Notes: generated by a model from the letters alone, not told the origin. 64,000 nucleotides of DNA from Paenibacillus sp. FSL H8-0537 (GCF_038051995.1 NZ_CP150290.1:3648001-3712000); one strand, 5' to 3'. Positions 22,357 to 30,999 are shown, numbered from the stretch's first letter. Program-made: numbers and translations.

Positions 22357-23085
22357 ATGGAGATTAACCCAAACCGGCCGCTCAAAAGCTACGAGTGGGT
22401 CATGAACGATATTAAGCAAAAAATGGACGGAGGCTCTCTCGCCCCAGGAGATAAGCTCTCCTCTGTTGCCGATCTTGCCGCCTCCTATGGCGTTGGGCAG
22501 TCTACAATCCGCGAAGCATTGAGCGCGCTGCGGGCTATGGGCAGGCTGAACATTCGCCAAGGCAGCGGAACGTTTGTTACAGCTCCTCCTGAGCCTGCAC
22601 CCCTATCGGCTCCAAGCTTTCTCTATGACAAAGCGTGGATGGACCGTGCGGAGACGCTGCGCCATATTTTGGAGGTGCGCAAAGTGCTGGAAACGGGCTG
22701 CGCTGCGCTTGCTGCCCGCAATCGGACCGAAGCCGATCTTGAAGCGCTGGCCTCCATTTTGAAGAGCATGCATGAACGCCTTGGCGATGAAGCCTTCAGC
22801 GAGCAGGCAGATATCCGCTTCCATCAGGAGCTTGCGAAGGCGACGCATAACCCCGTGCTGCTGGAGATGATGGAATCCTTGTCCACCAAGCTGCATGAAA
22901 GCATGAAGGATACGCGGGCTCTATGGTTTTATGCCGAACGCTCAACTGCAGAGCGTCTGCAAGGCGAGCACCAGGCAATCTATGATGCCATTGCTGCACA
23001 GCAGCCCACGGACGCCTCCCTGCTTATGGAGGCGCATATTTCCAAGGTGGAGTCCGTGCTGCTGAGTAAGCTGGCTAGCGGATAA
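22357..23085 (+). CDS. GntR-family regulator, FadR subfamily (FCD domain)
   Basis: 242-residue transcription regulator. The N-terminal winged helix (GDKLSSVADLAASYGVGQSTIREALSAL) is GntR type. The C-terminal FCD domain has the metal-binding pattern in ADIRFHQELAKATHNP, EHQAIYDAI and EAHISKVE, as in LldR and GlcC-like sensors of small carboxylates. The ATG at 22357 with AAGGGAG five bases upstream is chosen over an upstream in-frame ATG. It is divergent from glcDF and most likely controls it through the palindrome at 22256-22268. Confidence 0.9.
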   Translation: MEINPNRPLKSYEWVMNDIKQKMDGGSLAPGDKLSSVADLAASYGVGQSTIREALSALRAMGRLNIRQGSGTFVTAPPEPAPLSAPSFLYDKAWMDRAETLRHILEVRKVLETGCAALAARNRTEADLEALASILKSMHERLGDEAFSEQADIRFHQELAKATHNPVLLEMMESLSTKLHESMKDTRALWFYAERSTAERLQGEHQAIYDAIAAQQPTDASLLMEAHISKVESVLLSKLASG

Positions 23086-23095
23086 ATGCACCAAG

Positions 23096-23293
23096 CAAAA
23101 ACGACTTCGTCGTCCTTCTGGGACGACCGAAGAGCTTTGCCGGAGAAATATAAGCCCATTTATACGTGTAAAACTTATAAATTCTTATATTTCAAGGTGA
23201 AACGGCTGTCGCCGTCCTTTGGCGGTGCGGCGCGTTTCAGTCCGAGAAATATAAGCGGAGGATAAGGGGGAAACTTATACTACCCTTATATTT
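23096..23293. repeat. Two tandem copies of a structured dispersed repeat
   Basis: Two copies, 23096-23193 and 23199-23293, follow the GntR gene. Each begins with a small hairpin (ACGAC/GTCGT in the first, ACGGC/GCCGT in the second), runs into GAGAAATATAAGC and ends AAACTTATA...CTTATATTT, so AAATATAAG pairs with the terminal CTTATATTT. Related copies lie at 28721-28820 and, shortened, at 50674-50732. The compensating base changes in the first stem support a conserved structure. Confidence 0.75.
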
Positions 23294-23298
23294 GCAGC

Positions 23299-23342
23299 AA
23301 AGGGAAAGCGCCTGCTCGAACAAGCAGGCGCTTTCCCTTTTT
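23299..23342. terminator. Strong bidirectional intrinsic terminator
   Basis: A long perfect stem, AAAGGGAAAGCGCCTGCT with its complement, with a short loop and T runs on both sides. It sits between the convergent GntR gene and the decayed sugar permease and would stop transcription from both directions. Confidence 0.88.
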
Positions 23343-23347
23343 GTTTT

Positions 23348-24219
23348 TCATGGACATGTTCGTTTTCCCACGTTTATCTTCCCCTGCTCCCCCTTTATGC
23401 CCGTCATGGTGATGCCTTCAATAAAATGCCGCTGCGCAACGAGAAAAACAATCAACGAAGGAATAACAATAACGGAGGTTGCCGCCATCATCAGATGCCA
23501 CTGTGCCGAATAGGAGCCTTGGAACAGGGTCAGCCCCTGCATGAGCGTGTAATTGCTTTCTGAGGTAATGAATGCCAGCGGTCCTAAATAATCGTTCCAA
23601 TTGGCGAGAAACGTGAGCAGGCCAACCACAATCATCGCCTGCTTGCCAATCGGCAAAATAATTTGCAAGTAGATGCGGAAATGTCCGGCACCGTCCACCT
23701 TGGCGGCTTCATCCAGCTCTGCCGGGATGCTGAGGAAAAACTGCCGCAGCAGAAAAATGTTGAACACGCCTCCCCCAAACCACGCGGGCGCAATGAGCGG
23801 TACGAACGTATCGGTCAAATGCAGCGCATTCCAGAGCACATATTGCGGAATCATAACGACAAAAAACGGAATCATTAACCCCGTTAATATAAATCCAAAC
23901 ACCTTGTCGCGGCCCTTCCAATGAATGCGCGAAAAGCTGTAGGCACAGACGGAGCTTGAAAATAACACGCCTAGCATCGCAGATGAGTAATGACGGTGCT
24001 ATTGAGAAAAAATCGCCCGAACGGATAGGCACCCAGCGCCTGCTCGAAATTATCCCAGCTTAAATCGTCTGGCAGCAGCTTCGGCGGCATTTGATACAGA
24101 TCGCTCATATTAATGAGCGAGGTGCGCAGCATCCAAAAAATCGGAAACAGGAAAAACAGGCTGCCTGCTATAAGCAGTGTGTAAATAACGATTCGATTGC
24201 CCAATGATTGCTTTTTCAT
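23348..24219 (-). pseudogene. Sugar ABC transporter permease, MalG type, broken by a frameshift
   Basis: Two overlapping reading frames together make one MalG-type permease. The first (start 24219) encodes the N-terminus through FFLNSTVITH, then runs into LRC and a stop. The second continues from SAMLGVLFSSSVCAYSFSRI to the usual C-terminus (FIEGITMTGIKG). The EAA loop ELDEAAKVDGAGHFRIYLQI is intact. The total length of 872 bases is one short of a whole number of codons, so a single-base deletion near 23975-23990 explains it. The ATG overlaps the upstream permease stop (ATGA). A sequencing error is possible, but the neighbour is also damaged. Confidence 0.85.
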
Positions 24220-24884
24220 CTGCGCTCCTCCTTGCCCTCATAATAGACCAAAGACTTGGAGAAGTAGAAAATCGCTGCGGTGAACAGCATAATGACGAGA
24301 AACAGCAACACGGAAATCGCGCTGGCGCTGCCCATTCGCGAAGACTTGAAGCCTTAGGTGAACAAATACAGCACATAGAGCAAGCTCGCATTGTTAGGCC
24401 CGCCCTGTGTCATAACTGCTGGCTGCACAAATGTCTGAAACCCATTAATGAAAGCAATGACTGTATTGAAAAAAATAATCGACGAGCTCATCGGAATGGT
24501 AATATAAATCAGCTTATGCAGCCGATTACCACCATCCAGCTCGATCGCCTCGTATAAATGACCCGGAATGCCCTGCAAGCCTGCTAGAAAAATAACGATC
24601 GTATTGCCCAGCGTCCATAAGCTGAATAAAAGGAGCGTCGGCACCACGGAGGTCGTATCGCCGAGCCATTTCGGCACAATGCCGACGCTGTAGGAAGTGA
24701 AGCCCAAATAGAAGGTTGCCGCAATCGGCACGATGACGAAAATGACGTAGCCGTGCAGCACTGGAGAAGCGAAGAGCAGGCCGAAGCCCAGCTCTCCGAA
24801 TTTCCGTTTTTGCCTGACTCCGCGCTCCGCCTTTAATTCACGCTCATGAACGCTTGCCAGTGGTTTCATAACAGCTCTCTCCAA
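24216..24884 (-). pseudogene. Sugar ABC transporter permease, MalF type, with nonsense codon and internal deletion
   Basis: Starts normally with a cytoplasmic head and first membrane helix. It then jumps from GFTSYSVGI straight to PKWLGDTTSVVPTLLLFSLW, missing about 80 residues that other MalF proteins have between these blocks. The EAA region HLYEAIELDGGNRLHKLIYI is present. After VLYLFT a TAA (24354-24356) interrupts the frame. The same frame continues for 45 codons (GFKSSRMGSASAISVLLF...VYYEGKEERR), which is the expected C-terminus. The channel should be non-functional unless these are sequence errors. Confidence 0.85.
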
Positions 24885-24898
24885 ACTCGTTTTATCGT

Positions 24899-26365
24899 TT
24901 ATTCGCTCACATCATAGCGGCCTTGAATTTCAGGCTGTACCTTCGCTTCGAGCTCCTTCATCGCTTCTGCCGCTGTTTTGCGGCCGAGCCATACCTCATC
25001 CATGCCGGAGAAGGTAATCGCATTCACCTTCGAGAAATTTTTAATATAATAAGAGCCATTCGGAACGCCGTTATGCAAAAGATTATTCATCATCGCATCC
25101 TTGAAGCCCGCAGGAAGCGCCGGGTTATTTTCAGCCCACTTCGCTACAAGCTCGGGATCGGTGTACCATTTCGTCATCGTTGGCATCCAAAGGCCGCCTT
25201 TGTAGAGGTCGATCGAGCCTTCCGGATTTTCCAGGAATTTCGTAAGCAGCCACGCTTCCTCCAAATGCTTCGTCGATTGGTAAATGACCGACGCCCCGCT
25301 AATGCCCATTGGCACGCTGCGCTTCATTTTCAGCAGGACGCCGATATCGTAGTTGACTCCAGCCGCCCCGAGATCGAGATTACTCCACTGCCCATGCATC
25401 GACATGGCAACCAGCTTCGATTGCAGCGCCACAGCCTGTGAAGGAATCGACTTCATTTGTACCGGAGACGGCGCAACATGATGCACATTAATTAAGTCCG
25501 CTAAACGCTGGATCGCTTCAGTCGCTTCCGGCTGGCTAAAGCCGAATTTCCCATCCTTCGTAATCCATTCGCCTTCTTTGTTAATCACCGTCGCATGCAC
25601 AGGGCCATGCCAGGTTTCAAAGGATACACCGTATTGACGGATGTTTTTCGGATCAAAATCCGCTTCAGAGGCGTTTTTGCCATTTTTGTCAATCGTCAAT
25701 TTCTTGGCAACATCGACGAACTCATCCCAAGTCCAAGCATCCTCCGCCTTCGAGGGCGGGTACGCTGCATTCGCCTGATCGAACAAATCCTTGTTGTAAA
25801 ATAAACCGAACGTCTCGCCCGCTGTGCTAATGCCGTAAGCAAAATCCTCGGAAGATTTGAACCAAATATAGTCGAGGAAATCCTCGCGCTTCAGCTCGCC
25901 GTCATTATCGAGCAGCTCAAACAGATTGACGAATTTGCCTTCCTTCTGCCAAGGGTCTGCAAGCTCCCCATGCATATAGCCGAGATCCGGTGAGTCGTTG
26001 CCTGCAACCATCGCCGTAATTTTCGCATCATAGTCAGCTTCCGGGATATGAATGGCGTTTACTTTAATCCACGGGTATTTTTCCGTAAAGGTTTTGGTCG
26101 CCTGCTCCATCGCCGCCTTCTCCTGCGGGCTTCCCCAAAACGTAAACTTGAGCGTTACAGGCTCTTTCTCCTCAGGCGTTGATGTCGCCTCTCCCTTCGG
26201 CGTTTCCGCAGGCTGCTGGCTGCTGGCTCCTTCACTTGTGGGCGTGTTTCCCCCGCTGCCTGTGCCGCTGCATCCTGCCACAACGAGTGTTAGCGATAAT
26301 AGCAATACCGTGAATGGTGGACTTTTTATAGCGCTTACAAAAACTTGAAAAAAAATCGAATACAT
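24899..26365 (-). CDS. Sugar-binding lipoprotein of the decayed ABC transporter
   Basis: Family 1 extracellular sugar-binding protein of up to 488 residues. A hydrophobic stretch and lipobox VAGC lie near residues 20-30, followed by a Gly/Ser/Thr/Pro/Glu-rich tether. The mature domain is complete (for example FTFWGSPQEKAAMEQATKTF and FGLFYNKDLFDQA). The 5' end is abnormal: the only ATG (26365) has no ribosome binding site, lies at the edge of a TetR-type operator, and a cre-like box falls inside the predicted signal peptide region. A short deletion may have removed the true start. It precedes two damaged permease genes, so the importer is probably dead. Confidence 0.8.
   Translation of the reverse strand: MYSIFFQVFVSAIKSPPFTVLLLSLTLVVAGCSGTGSGGNTPTSEGASSQQPAETPKGEATSTPEEKEPVTLKFTFWGSPQEKAAMEQATKTFTEKYPWIKVNAIHIPEADYDAKITAMVAGNDSPDLGYMHGELADPWQKEGKFVNLFELLDNDGELKREDFLDYIWFKSSEDFAYGISTAGETFGLFYNKDLFDQANAAYPPSKAEDAWTWDEFVDVAKKLTIDKNGKNASEADFDPKNIRQYGVSFETWHGPVHATVINKEGEWITKDGKFGFSQPEATEAIQRLADLINVHHVAPSPVQMKSIPSQAVALQSKLVAMSMHGQWSNLDLGAAGVNYDIGVLLKMKRSVPMGISGASVIYQSTKHLEEAWLLTKFLENPEGSIDLYKGGLWMPTMTKWYTDPELVAKWAENNPALPAGFKDAMMNNLLHNGVPNGSYYIKNFSKVNAITFSGMDEVWLGRKTAAEAMKELEAKVQPEIQGRYDVSE
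26327..26339 (-). promoter_or_regulatory. Candidate cre site inside the 5' end of the binding-protein gene
   Basis: On the minus strand TGTAAGCGCTATA matches the catabolite-response element with one clear mismatch. Its place inside the predicted coding start is unusual, because cre boxes normally lie in the promoter. It may mark former upstream DNA now fused to the gene. Confidence 0.5.
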
Positions 26366-26373
26366 ACTAAAAT

Positions 26374-26406
26374 AATGACTGCGGTCATTTAGTGACCAAA
26401 GTCATT
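26374..26406. promoter_or_regulatory. Double operator for the TetR-family regulator
   Basis: Two 16-base imperfect palindromes, AATGACTGCGGTCATT (26374-26389) and AGTGACCAAAGTCATT (26391-26406), share TGAC/GTCA half sites and are spaced 17 bases centre to centre. They sit just before the TetR gene at 26430, as expected for autoregulation, and also next to the divergent binding-protein gene. Confidence 0.75.
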
Positions 26407-26429
26407 ATTCAGCGAAGGCGGTGTGCTTT

Positions 26430-27035
26430 ATGGTACTGAGACAACAACGCAAACAAGAGCTCAAGGAGCGTATTTTTGAGCAGGCACTGCAACTATTTCG
26501 GGAAAAAGGGTTTGCAAACGTCACAATTGATGAGATTACGCAAAGCTGCGGCATTGCAAAAGGAACCTTTTATAATTACTTTCCTCGCAAGGAAGCGATT
26601 CTGCTGGATTTGGGCCAGACACAGATGGAAGTCACTCAAACAAACCTTGAGCGATACCACTTAATTAACGACGTTAAAGAAAAATTCCTGACCCTGTTTC
26701 GCGACTTGTTTCAAAAATATGCTGTCAATGCTGAGCTTGCAAAGCTCACCATTTTGGAAATGCTGCGCTCTCCTCTGCTGCTGCAAGAAGAATTTAACGT
26801 CATTAATAAATTTGAAGAGCTGCTCTGCACCCTTTTGGATGAGGCCGAGAAGCTCAAGAAATTGCCGTCCCAATTAGCTTCCGCAGATATAGCTGCGGTG
26901 CTGTCGGGGATGTACTTTCATGCTTTGCTTGATTGGGCAGCCTCCCATAAGGATATGTCACATATGCAGGCCGGCTTTGAACGCCGTTTTGAAGTTATCT
27001 GGGAAGGCTTAAAAATAAGAGGTGAATTCGCATGA
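26430..27035 (+). CDS. TetR/AcrR-family transcriptional regulator
   Basis: 201-residue regulator. The N-terminal helix-turn-helix reads ALQLFREKGFANVTIDEITQSCGIAKGTFYNYFPRKEAI, the standard TetR pattern. The C-terminal ligand domain is not specific. The ATG at 26430 follows GAAGGCGG at a suitable distance and is chosen over a GTG three codons earlier. It overlaps the next gene by four bases (ATGA), so it probably represses itself and the DUF3995 membrane protein through the two palindromes just upstream. The inducer is unknown. Confidence 0.92.
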   Translation: MVLRQQRKQELKERIFEQALQLFREKGFANVTIDEITQSCGIAKGTFYNYFPRKEAILLDLGQTQMEVTQTNLERYHLINDVKEKFLTLFRDLFQKYAVNAELAKLTILEMLRSPLLLQEEFNVINKFEELLCTLLDEAEKLKKLPSQLASADIAAVLSGMYFHALLDWAASHKDMSHMQAGFERRFEVIWEGLKIRGEFA

Positions 27036-27460
27036 TGCTGTGGATTGCAATAAGCGGGTTTATTTTACTGCTGCTTAGCGCCATTCATGTTTATTGGGCT
27101 TTTGGCGGAAAATGGGGCGCAAGCGCCGCATTGCCTAAGAAGGCAGGATCGCAGCAAACACTATTTGTACCGGGAGCAGCAGGTACGATAATCGTAGCCT
27201 GCCTGCTGTTTTCCGCAGCGATGCTGCTGCTTATGCTGGGAAAGCTGCTCCCCGCTTTCTTAGATGCAGCTTTCATCAAGTGGAGCTGCTGGGCATGTGC
27301 AGCTGCCTTTATGCTGCGGACGATTGGTGATTTCAACTATGTTGGCGTGTTCCGCAAAGTCCGCAATACCCGCTTTGCCAGATTTGACTTGTATTTGTTT
27401 ACGCCGCTTTGCCTGCTGCTGTCAGCCGTTTTTTATGCGGCTACAGCCTGGGCAGTCTAA
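27032..27460 (+). CDS. DUF3995 family membrane protein
   Basis: 142-residue integral membrane protein with four predicted helices. The family hallmarks are the N-terminal AIHVYWAFGGKWG, FVPGAAGTIIVACLLF in the middle and RTIGDFNYVGVFRKVRNTRFARFD near the end. The function of the family is not known. It is translationally coupled to the TetR gene, which suggests a stress- or compound-induced role. Confidence 0.85.
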   Translation: MMLWIAISGFILLLLSAIHVYWAFGGKWGASAALPKKAGSQQTLFVPGAAGTIIVACLLFSAAMLLLMLGKLLPAFLDAAFIKWSCWACAAAFMLRTIGDFNYVGVFRKVRNTRFARFDLYLFTPLCLLLSAVFYAATAWAV

Positions 27461-27911
27461 CAAAATTAACATAGCCAACCAGATCCTGATGAATTTACGT
27501 ACCGAATGGCGGCTTCATGCGCTTCGTTTCAGCGCTGACATTCTGCACAAAGATAGACTTGCTGGACACAGCAGCCGCTATTTTAACAAAATCATAGATT
27601 ATAGCAAGGTGGCGGACTCAGGAGCCGCTAATGTGCGGTCAATCGTCATTTTGACGAGATAATGAAGTCAATAGCGGATTTCCTGTCCGCGTACAGCCTG
27701 AGATCGCATTTAAAACCAGAATAGCGGAGCCTCAGTCCTCCAAAAGCAAGGAAGGAGCGTCAGAATGCTAGGAACGTCCCGAACTGCGAGGTCTAATCGC
27801 CAGATGAGGTTGAACTCGAATATACGCTAAGCAAGGCGCAGAAAGCCTACTCCGGTTGCCATACACATCTTAAACAATATAGTTATACTGTTACGAATTT
27901 GTTTAAGCTTT
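27461..27911. repeat. Gene-free stretch with three related short hairpin units
   Basis: No credible gene is seen in these 451 bases. Three related units occur: GCGGACTCAGGAGCCGC (27612-27628), GCGGATTTCCTGTCCGC (27674-27690) and a decayed GCGGAGCCTCAGTCC (near 27724-27738). They are spaced about 50-60 bases apart. All share a GCGGA...CCGC plan and the latter two are preceded by AATA. They look like a degenerate intergenic repeat family. Confidence 0.5.
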
Positions 27912-28661
27912 TCACCCTTTTTGTTCCGTATTAGTTAAATTAGAAACCGCAAACTGCTTCATAAAAGCACCACGGCTTCCTTTAAACACATTGATATCGA
28001 CGTACATGTCAATACCTGCCACATGTCCACGGTTATGATATTGCCAGAACTGCCAGCCGCGCTCTTCAAGCTTCGGATGTTTTACAATGTCGCGAATCCA
28101 GATTTCATAGGCGGCAAACGCGGATACATTTTCTATATAAGTATGATAAGTATCGTACGTCACATACAATATAGGCTTTTTGCCATAACCCGCCTCCATA
28201 CCGTCCGCTAGCGCCTGCAGTTCCTTATGTATTTTAGCTTGGTCATGGTCCAGGCTGATTTCCAAATCGATGACTGGGGGTAGACTATCCGACTCATAAG
28301 GAACTGTTTTTATAAAATGGGCCGCCTGCTCCTCCCCCGTACTCATCGTTGTGAAAAAATGATACGCTCCCGTCAAAAAGCGCTGCTCCCTCGCTCCCTG
28401 CCAATTTGCTTCGAACCACTTATCGGTATAATCCTTGCCCTCCGTCGCTTTCACAAACATGAATTCATATTTCCCCGTCGCCTTTATTTGCTGCCAGTTT
28501 ATTTCACCTTGATAATGCGATACATCCAGCCCTTTCACCTCATAGGCATTCGCAAATATGGAATTATGCGAAATGACTCCTTTATATTCTAAAACGCCAA
28601 GCAGCACTAGCAATGCCAGCCCGCTAATCATCATATTTCGCCATTTCTTATTACGCTTCAT
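27912..28661 (-). CDS. GH25 family lysozyme-like muramidase, membrane-anchored or secreted
   Basis: 249-residue glycoside hydrolase family 25 protein. A basic N-terminus and one membrane helix (MMISGLALLVLLGVLEY) form a signal anchor or signal peptide. The catalytic domain begins at GLDVSHYQGEINWQQI with the first catalytic Asp. The DxE pair is in PPVIDLEI. ILYVTYDTYHTYI and WQFWQYHNRGHVAGIDMYVDIN are typical of the family. It should cut the MurNAc-GlcNAc bond of peptidoglycan outside the membrane. AGGAGAGGAG precedes the ATG. The neighbouring SleB-like gene is also a wall hydrolase in the same orientation. Confidence 0.92.
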   Translation of the reverse strand: MKRNKKWRNMMISGLALLVLLGVLEYKGVISHNSIFANAYEVKGLDVSHYQGEINWQQIKATGKYEFMFVKATEGKDYTDKWFEANWQGAREQRFLTGAYHFFTTMSTGEEQAAHFIKTVPYESDSLPPVIDLEISLDHDQAKIHKELQALADGMEAGYGKKPILYVTYDTYHTYIENVSAFAAYEIWIRDIVKHPKLEERGWQFWQYHNRGHVAGIDMYVDINVFKGSRGAFMKQFAVSNLTNTEQKG

Positions 28662-28720
28662 TTGCCTGCTCCTCTCCTTTGATTATGAATATTATACCAA
28701 TTAAACAAGTTAAAGCCTAC

Positions 28721-28820
28721 AAGCGTAAACGGCTCTCGCCGTCCTCTGGCGGTAAAGCTGACGTTTCGCGGTGAAATATAAGCGGAGTATAAGGGGGAAA
28801 CTTATACATGCTTATATTTT
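28721..28820. repeat. Dispersed structured repeat, full copy
   Basis: Contains GTAAACGGCTCTCGCCGTCC, a hairpin ACGGC/GCCGT, the downstream CGTTTC complement, GAAATATAAGCGGAGTATAAGG and AAACTTATACATGCTTATATTT. It aligns over its whole length with the copy at 23199-23293 and its first part with 50674-50732. It lies between the GH25 and SleB-like genes. Confidence 0.75.
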
Positions 28821-28822
28821 AA

Positions 28823-28867
28823 AAAAACTCGCCAAGCTTTCCTTGTTCAGGAAGCGAGCGAGTTTTT
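28823..28867. terminator. Intrinsic terminator after the SleB-like gene
   Basis: AAAAACTCGC at the left pairs with GCGAGTTTTT at the right, closing a larger hairpin with flanking A and T runs. It lies 27 bases beyond the SleB-like stop on the minus strand. Confidence 0.7.
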
Positions 28868-28893
28868 GCTGCTGCGTGCTGGATATAATACTT

Positions 28894-29556
28894 TTAAATA
28901 GCAAAAATATGATTGCCAATTTGTACGATTTGTTCCCTCGTCCAAATCCAGGATGAGGTTGCCGTCTTCGGGTTAAAATAATACAGCGCGCCATGCGTCG
29001 GATCGTTCCCGGCAACGGCTTCGACTGCGGCCTTGTATGCTGTAGAATCCGGCTTAAGCTGGTATTGTCCATCATCAACTGCTGTAAACGCACCTGGCTG
29101 CTCGATAATGCCTTTAAGCGTATCAGGGAACTGCGAGGAAGCTAACCGATTCATAACAACAGCGCCTACAGCGACCTGCCCCTTAAACGGCTCGCCACGC
29201 GATTCGGCAAAAATAATACGAGCCAGCAGATTAAGCTCATGCTCGCTGACGGATACTTTTTTCAGCGTCTTCCAGGTTTGTTTGCCAGCAATGCCGTCGG
29301 ATTGAAGGCCATAATCTTTTTGAAACCGTCTCACGGCATCCTCCGTCATTTTACCGTAGAAGTCCGTTACCTCGTCATTCATAAAATACCCTAAAACCTT
29401 TAATCGATACTGAACGTCGGGAACATCTACCCCTTTGCTGCCATAGCTCAGTGTAGCTGGTGCCGCGGCTCCAACGATTTGAAGCGGCAAGCTGACGACC
29501 ATAACAATTGCAAATATATATGATAAGCAATTGCGAAATATTCGTTTATTTTTCAT
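28894..29556 (-). CDS. SleB/CwlJ-type cell wall hydrolase with peptidoglycan-binding domain
   Basis: 220-residue secreted protein. The signal peptide runs to about residue 30 (VGAAA). Residues 35-95 are a PG_binding_1 domain (YGSKGVDVPDVQYRLKVLGY; YGLQSDGIAGKQTWKTL). The C-terminal half is a SleB/CwlJ lytic domain with the catalytic Glu in LLARIIFAESRGEPFKGQ and the Asn-Arg of VVMNRLASSQFP. Such enzymes open spore cortex during germination or remodel the wall. This domain order is that of SleB, but other Paenibacillus paralogues exist, so no gene symbol is given. Confidence 0.88.
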   Translation of the reverse strand: MKNKRIFRNCLSYIFAIVMVVSLPLQIVGAAAPATLSYGSKGVDVPDVQYRLKVLGYFMNDEVTDFYGKMTEDAVRRFQKDYGLQSDGIAGKQTWKTLKKVSVSEHELNLLARIIFAESRGEPFKGQVAVGAVVMNRLASSQFPDTLKGIIEQPGAFTAVDDGQYQLKPDSTAYKAAVEAVAGNDPTHGALYYFNPKTATSSWIWTREQIVQIGNHIFAI

Positions 29557-29798
29557 AATTCTAATATTCCTCCTTTACAAAACAAGTTAAAACTTATTTT
29601 TTGAAAATATATTTTTTATTAATTTCAGCACTCGTATGAGTTTAGCATAGTATTAATATGAAAGTAACCGTATTTGCTTAATTACATGAATTTACTAATG
29701 TTTGAACAGCTGTACTCGGCTCATTTATACGCTGTACGGGAGTTTTCTCCAGGGAACTGCTATAATGAGGGTTAGATGATCGGCAGAGGTGATAAAGG

Positions 29799-30872
29799 AT
29801 GAACATTATTAAAGTGAAGGATCGGCAGGAGCTCGACAAACGGGTTCCATCCATGCCTTGGTATATTGAGAAATTTATTAATTATAAGCTGCCAGACCTC
29901 TCTCCTTCGTCGCTGCTTGAGTATGTAAGGGATTATGAGCTTTTTCTAAATTGGCTTATTACAGAAGGCCTCTCTGAGGCTGCGGTAATCAAGGATGTTC
30001 AGCTAACGGAGCTGGAGCAGCTTCATATGGACAGCATTGACAGCTTCCGCATGTTTCTCGCCACCCATCCGAGCCATAATAATCGTAAAACGACGATAAC
30101 TCGCAAGTTGTCCTCGCTGCGCTCGCTCTTTCATTATTTGAGTCAGATCGCTGAGGATGAGCAGTTCTATCCGCTATTGAAGCGCAATGTCATGGCGAAG
30201 GTTGCTATTAAGCGCACAAGCAAGCCTAAGGATACAGCGGCGAAGCTGGAAGGCAAGCTGCTGCAGGAGGAGGAAATTGGGGAGTTTCTTGCTTATATTG
30301 CCAGCGGCTACGAAAGCGATCTTGCCAGCAACAAGCAGGCGCTGTATTCCTATGAGCTGAACAAAATACGGGATACGTGCATCATCAGCTTTATTTTGCA
30401 TTCCGGCCTGCGCGTATCTGAGCTAATCAATCTCAACGTCGACGACATTGATATGAAAAAAAAGCTCGCGCATGTTTACCGCAAAGGTAAAAACGACGAT
30501 TCGTTTAAAACCCCGGTCTATTTTCGCCAAGAGGCGGTAGATGACCTTCAGGTGTACCTCCAAATGCGCGATACGCATTATAAAGCGCCAAAGCGTGAAA
30601 AAGCGCTGTTCCTTGCCATTGCTAACGGCAAAAAAGAAGGCTCGCGGATGACGAAACGGGCGGTGCAGGCCATGGTTATGAAATACGCGAAGCGTTTCGG
30701 CAAGCCCTATTTATCCGTACATAAGCTGCGCCATTCGTTCGCAACTGATTATTATTTGCGCAATGACTTGTACAAAACGCAGGAGCAGCTTGGGCATGCA
30801 TCTCCGGAGACGACGCAAATTTACGCCCATTTGACCGATAAGACGATGGCGGAAGCAATTGATCGGGAATAA
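29799..30872 (+). CDS. xerS: Tyrosine recombinase, XerS type
   Basis: 357-residue site-specific recombinase. It has an N-terminal SAM-like core-binding domain (residues 15-160), then the catalytic domain with Arg in HSGLRVSELINL, Lys in VYRKGKNDD, the HxxR in VHKLRHSFATDYY, His in QLGHASPET and the nucleophile Tyr in TQIYAHL. Its length, and the long segment between the two domains, match XerS, the single recombinase that resolves chromosome dimers at dif in some Firmicutes, better than XerC/XerD. AGAGGTGA precedes the ATG. No dif-like site was recognised nearby. It stands alone between two terminators. Confidence 0.85.
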   Translation: MNIIKVKDRQELDKRVPSMPWYIEKFINYKLPDLSPSSLLEYVRDYELFLNWLITEGLSEAAVIKDVQLTELEQLHMDSIDSFRMFLATHPSHNNRKTTITRKLSSLRSLFHYLSQIAEDEQFYPLLKRNVMAKVAIKRTSKPKDTAAKLEGKLLQEEEIGEFLAYIASGYESDLASNKQALYSYELNKIRDTCIISFILHSGLRVSELINLNVDDIDMKKKLAHVYRKGKNDDSFKTPVYFRQEAVDDLQVYLQMRDTHYKAPKREKALFLAIANGKKEGSRMTKRAVQAMVMKYAKRFGKPYLSVHKLRHSFATDYYLRNDLYKTQEQLGHASPETTQIYAHLTDKTMAEAIDRE

Positions 30873-30930
30873 CTCTGGATATTTGGCGAAGCCAACTGGC
30901 CTAGGCTAGTCAAGCCAACTAAAGTCAAAT

Positions 30931-30977
30931 AGCCTTCTCGGCTGCAGCTGGCGTTCAGCTTATGCAAGAAGGCTTTT
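30931..30977 (+). terminator. Intrinsic terminator after xerS
   Basis: AGCCTTCT (30931-30938) pairs with AGAAGGCT (30967-30974), followed by TTTT. It lies about 60 bases after the xerS stop. Confidence 0.75.
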
Positions 30978-30999
30978 CGTTTTGTGCTATATAATATGC

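Noticed and set aside
27461..27911. CRISPR-like array
   Set aside because: The repeat units are few, short, diverged and themselves palindromic; no cas genes are present.
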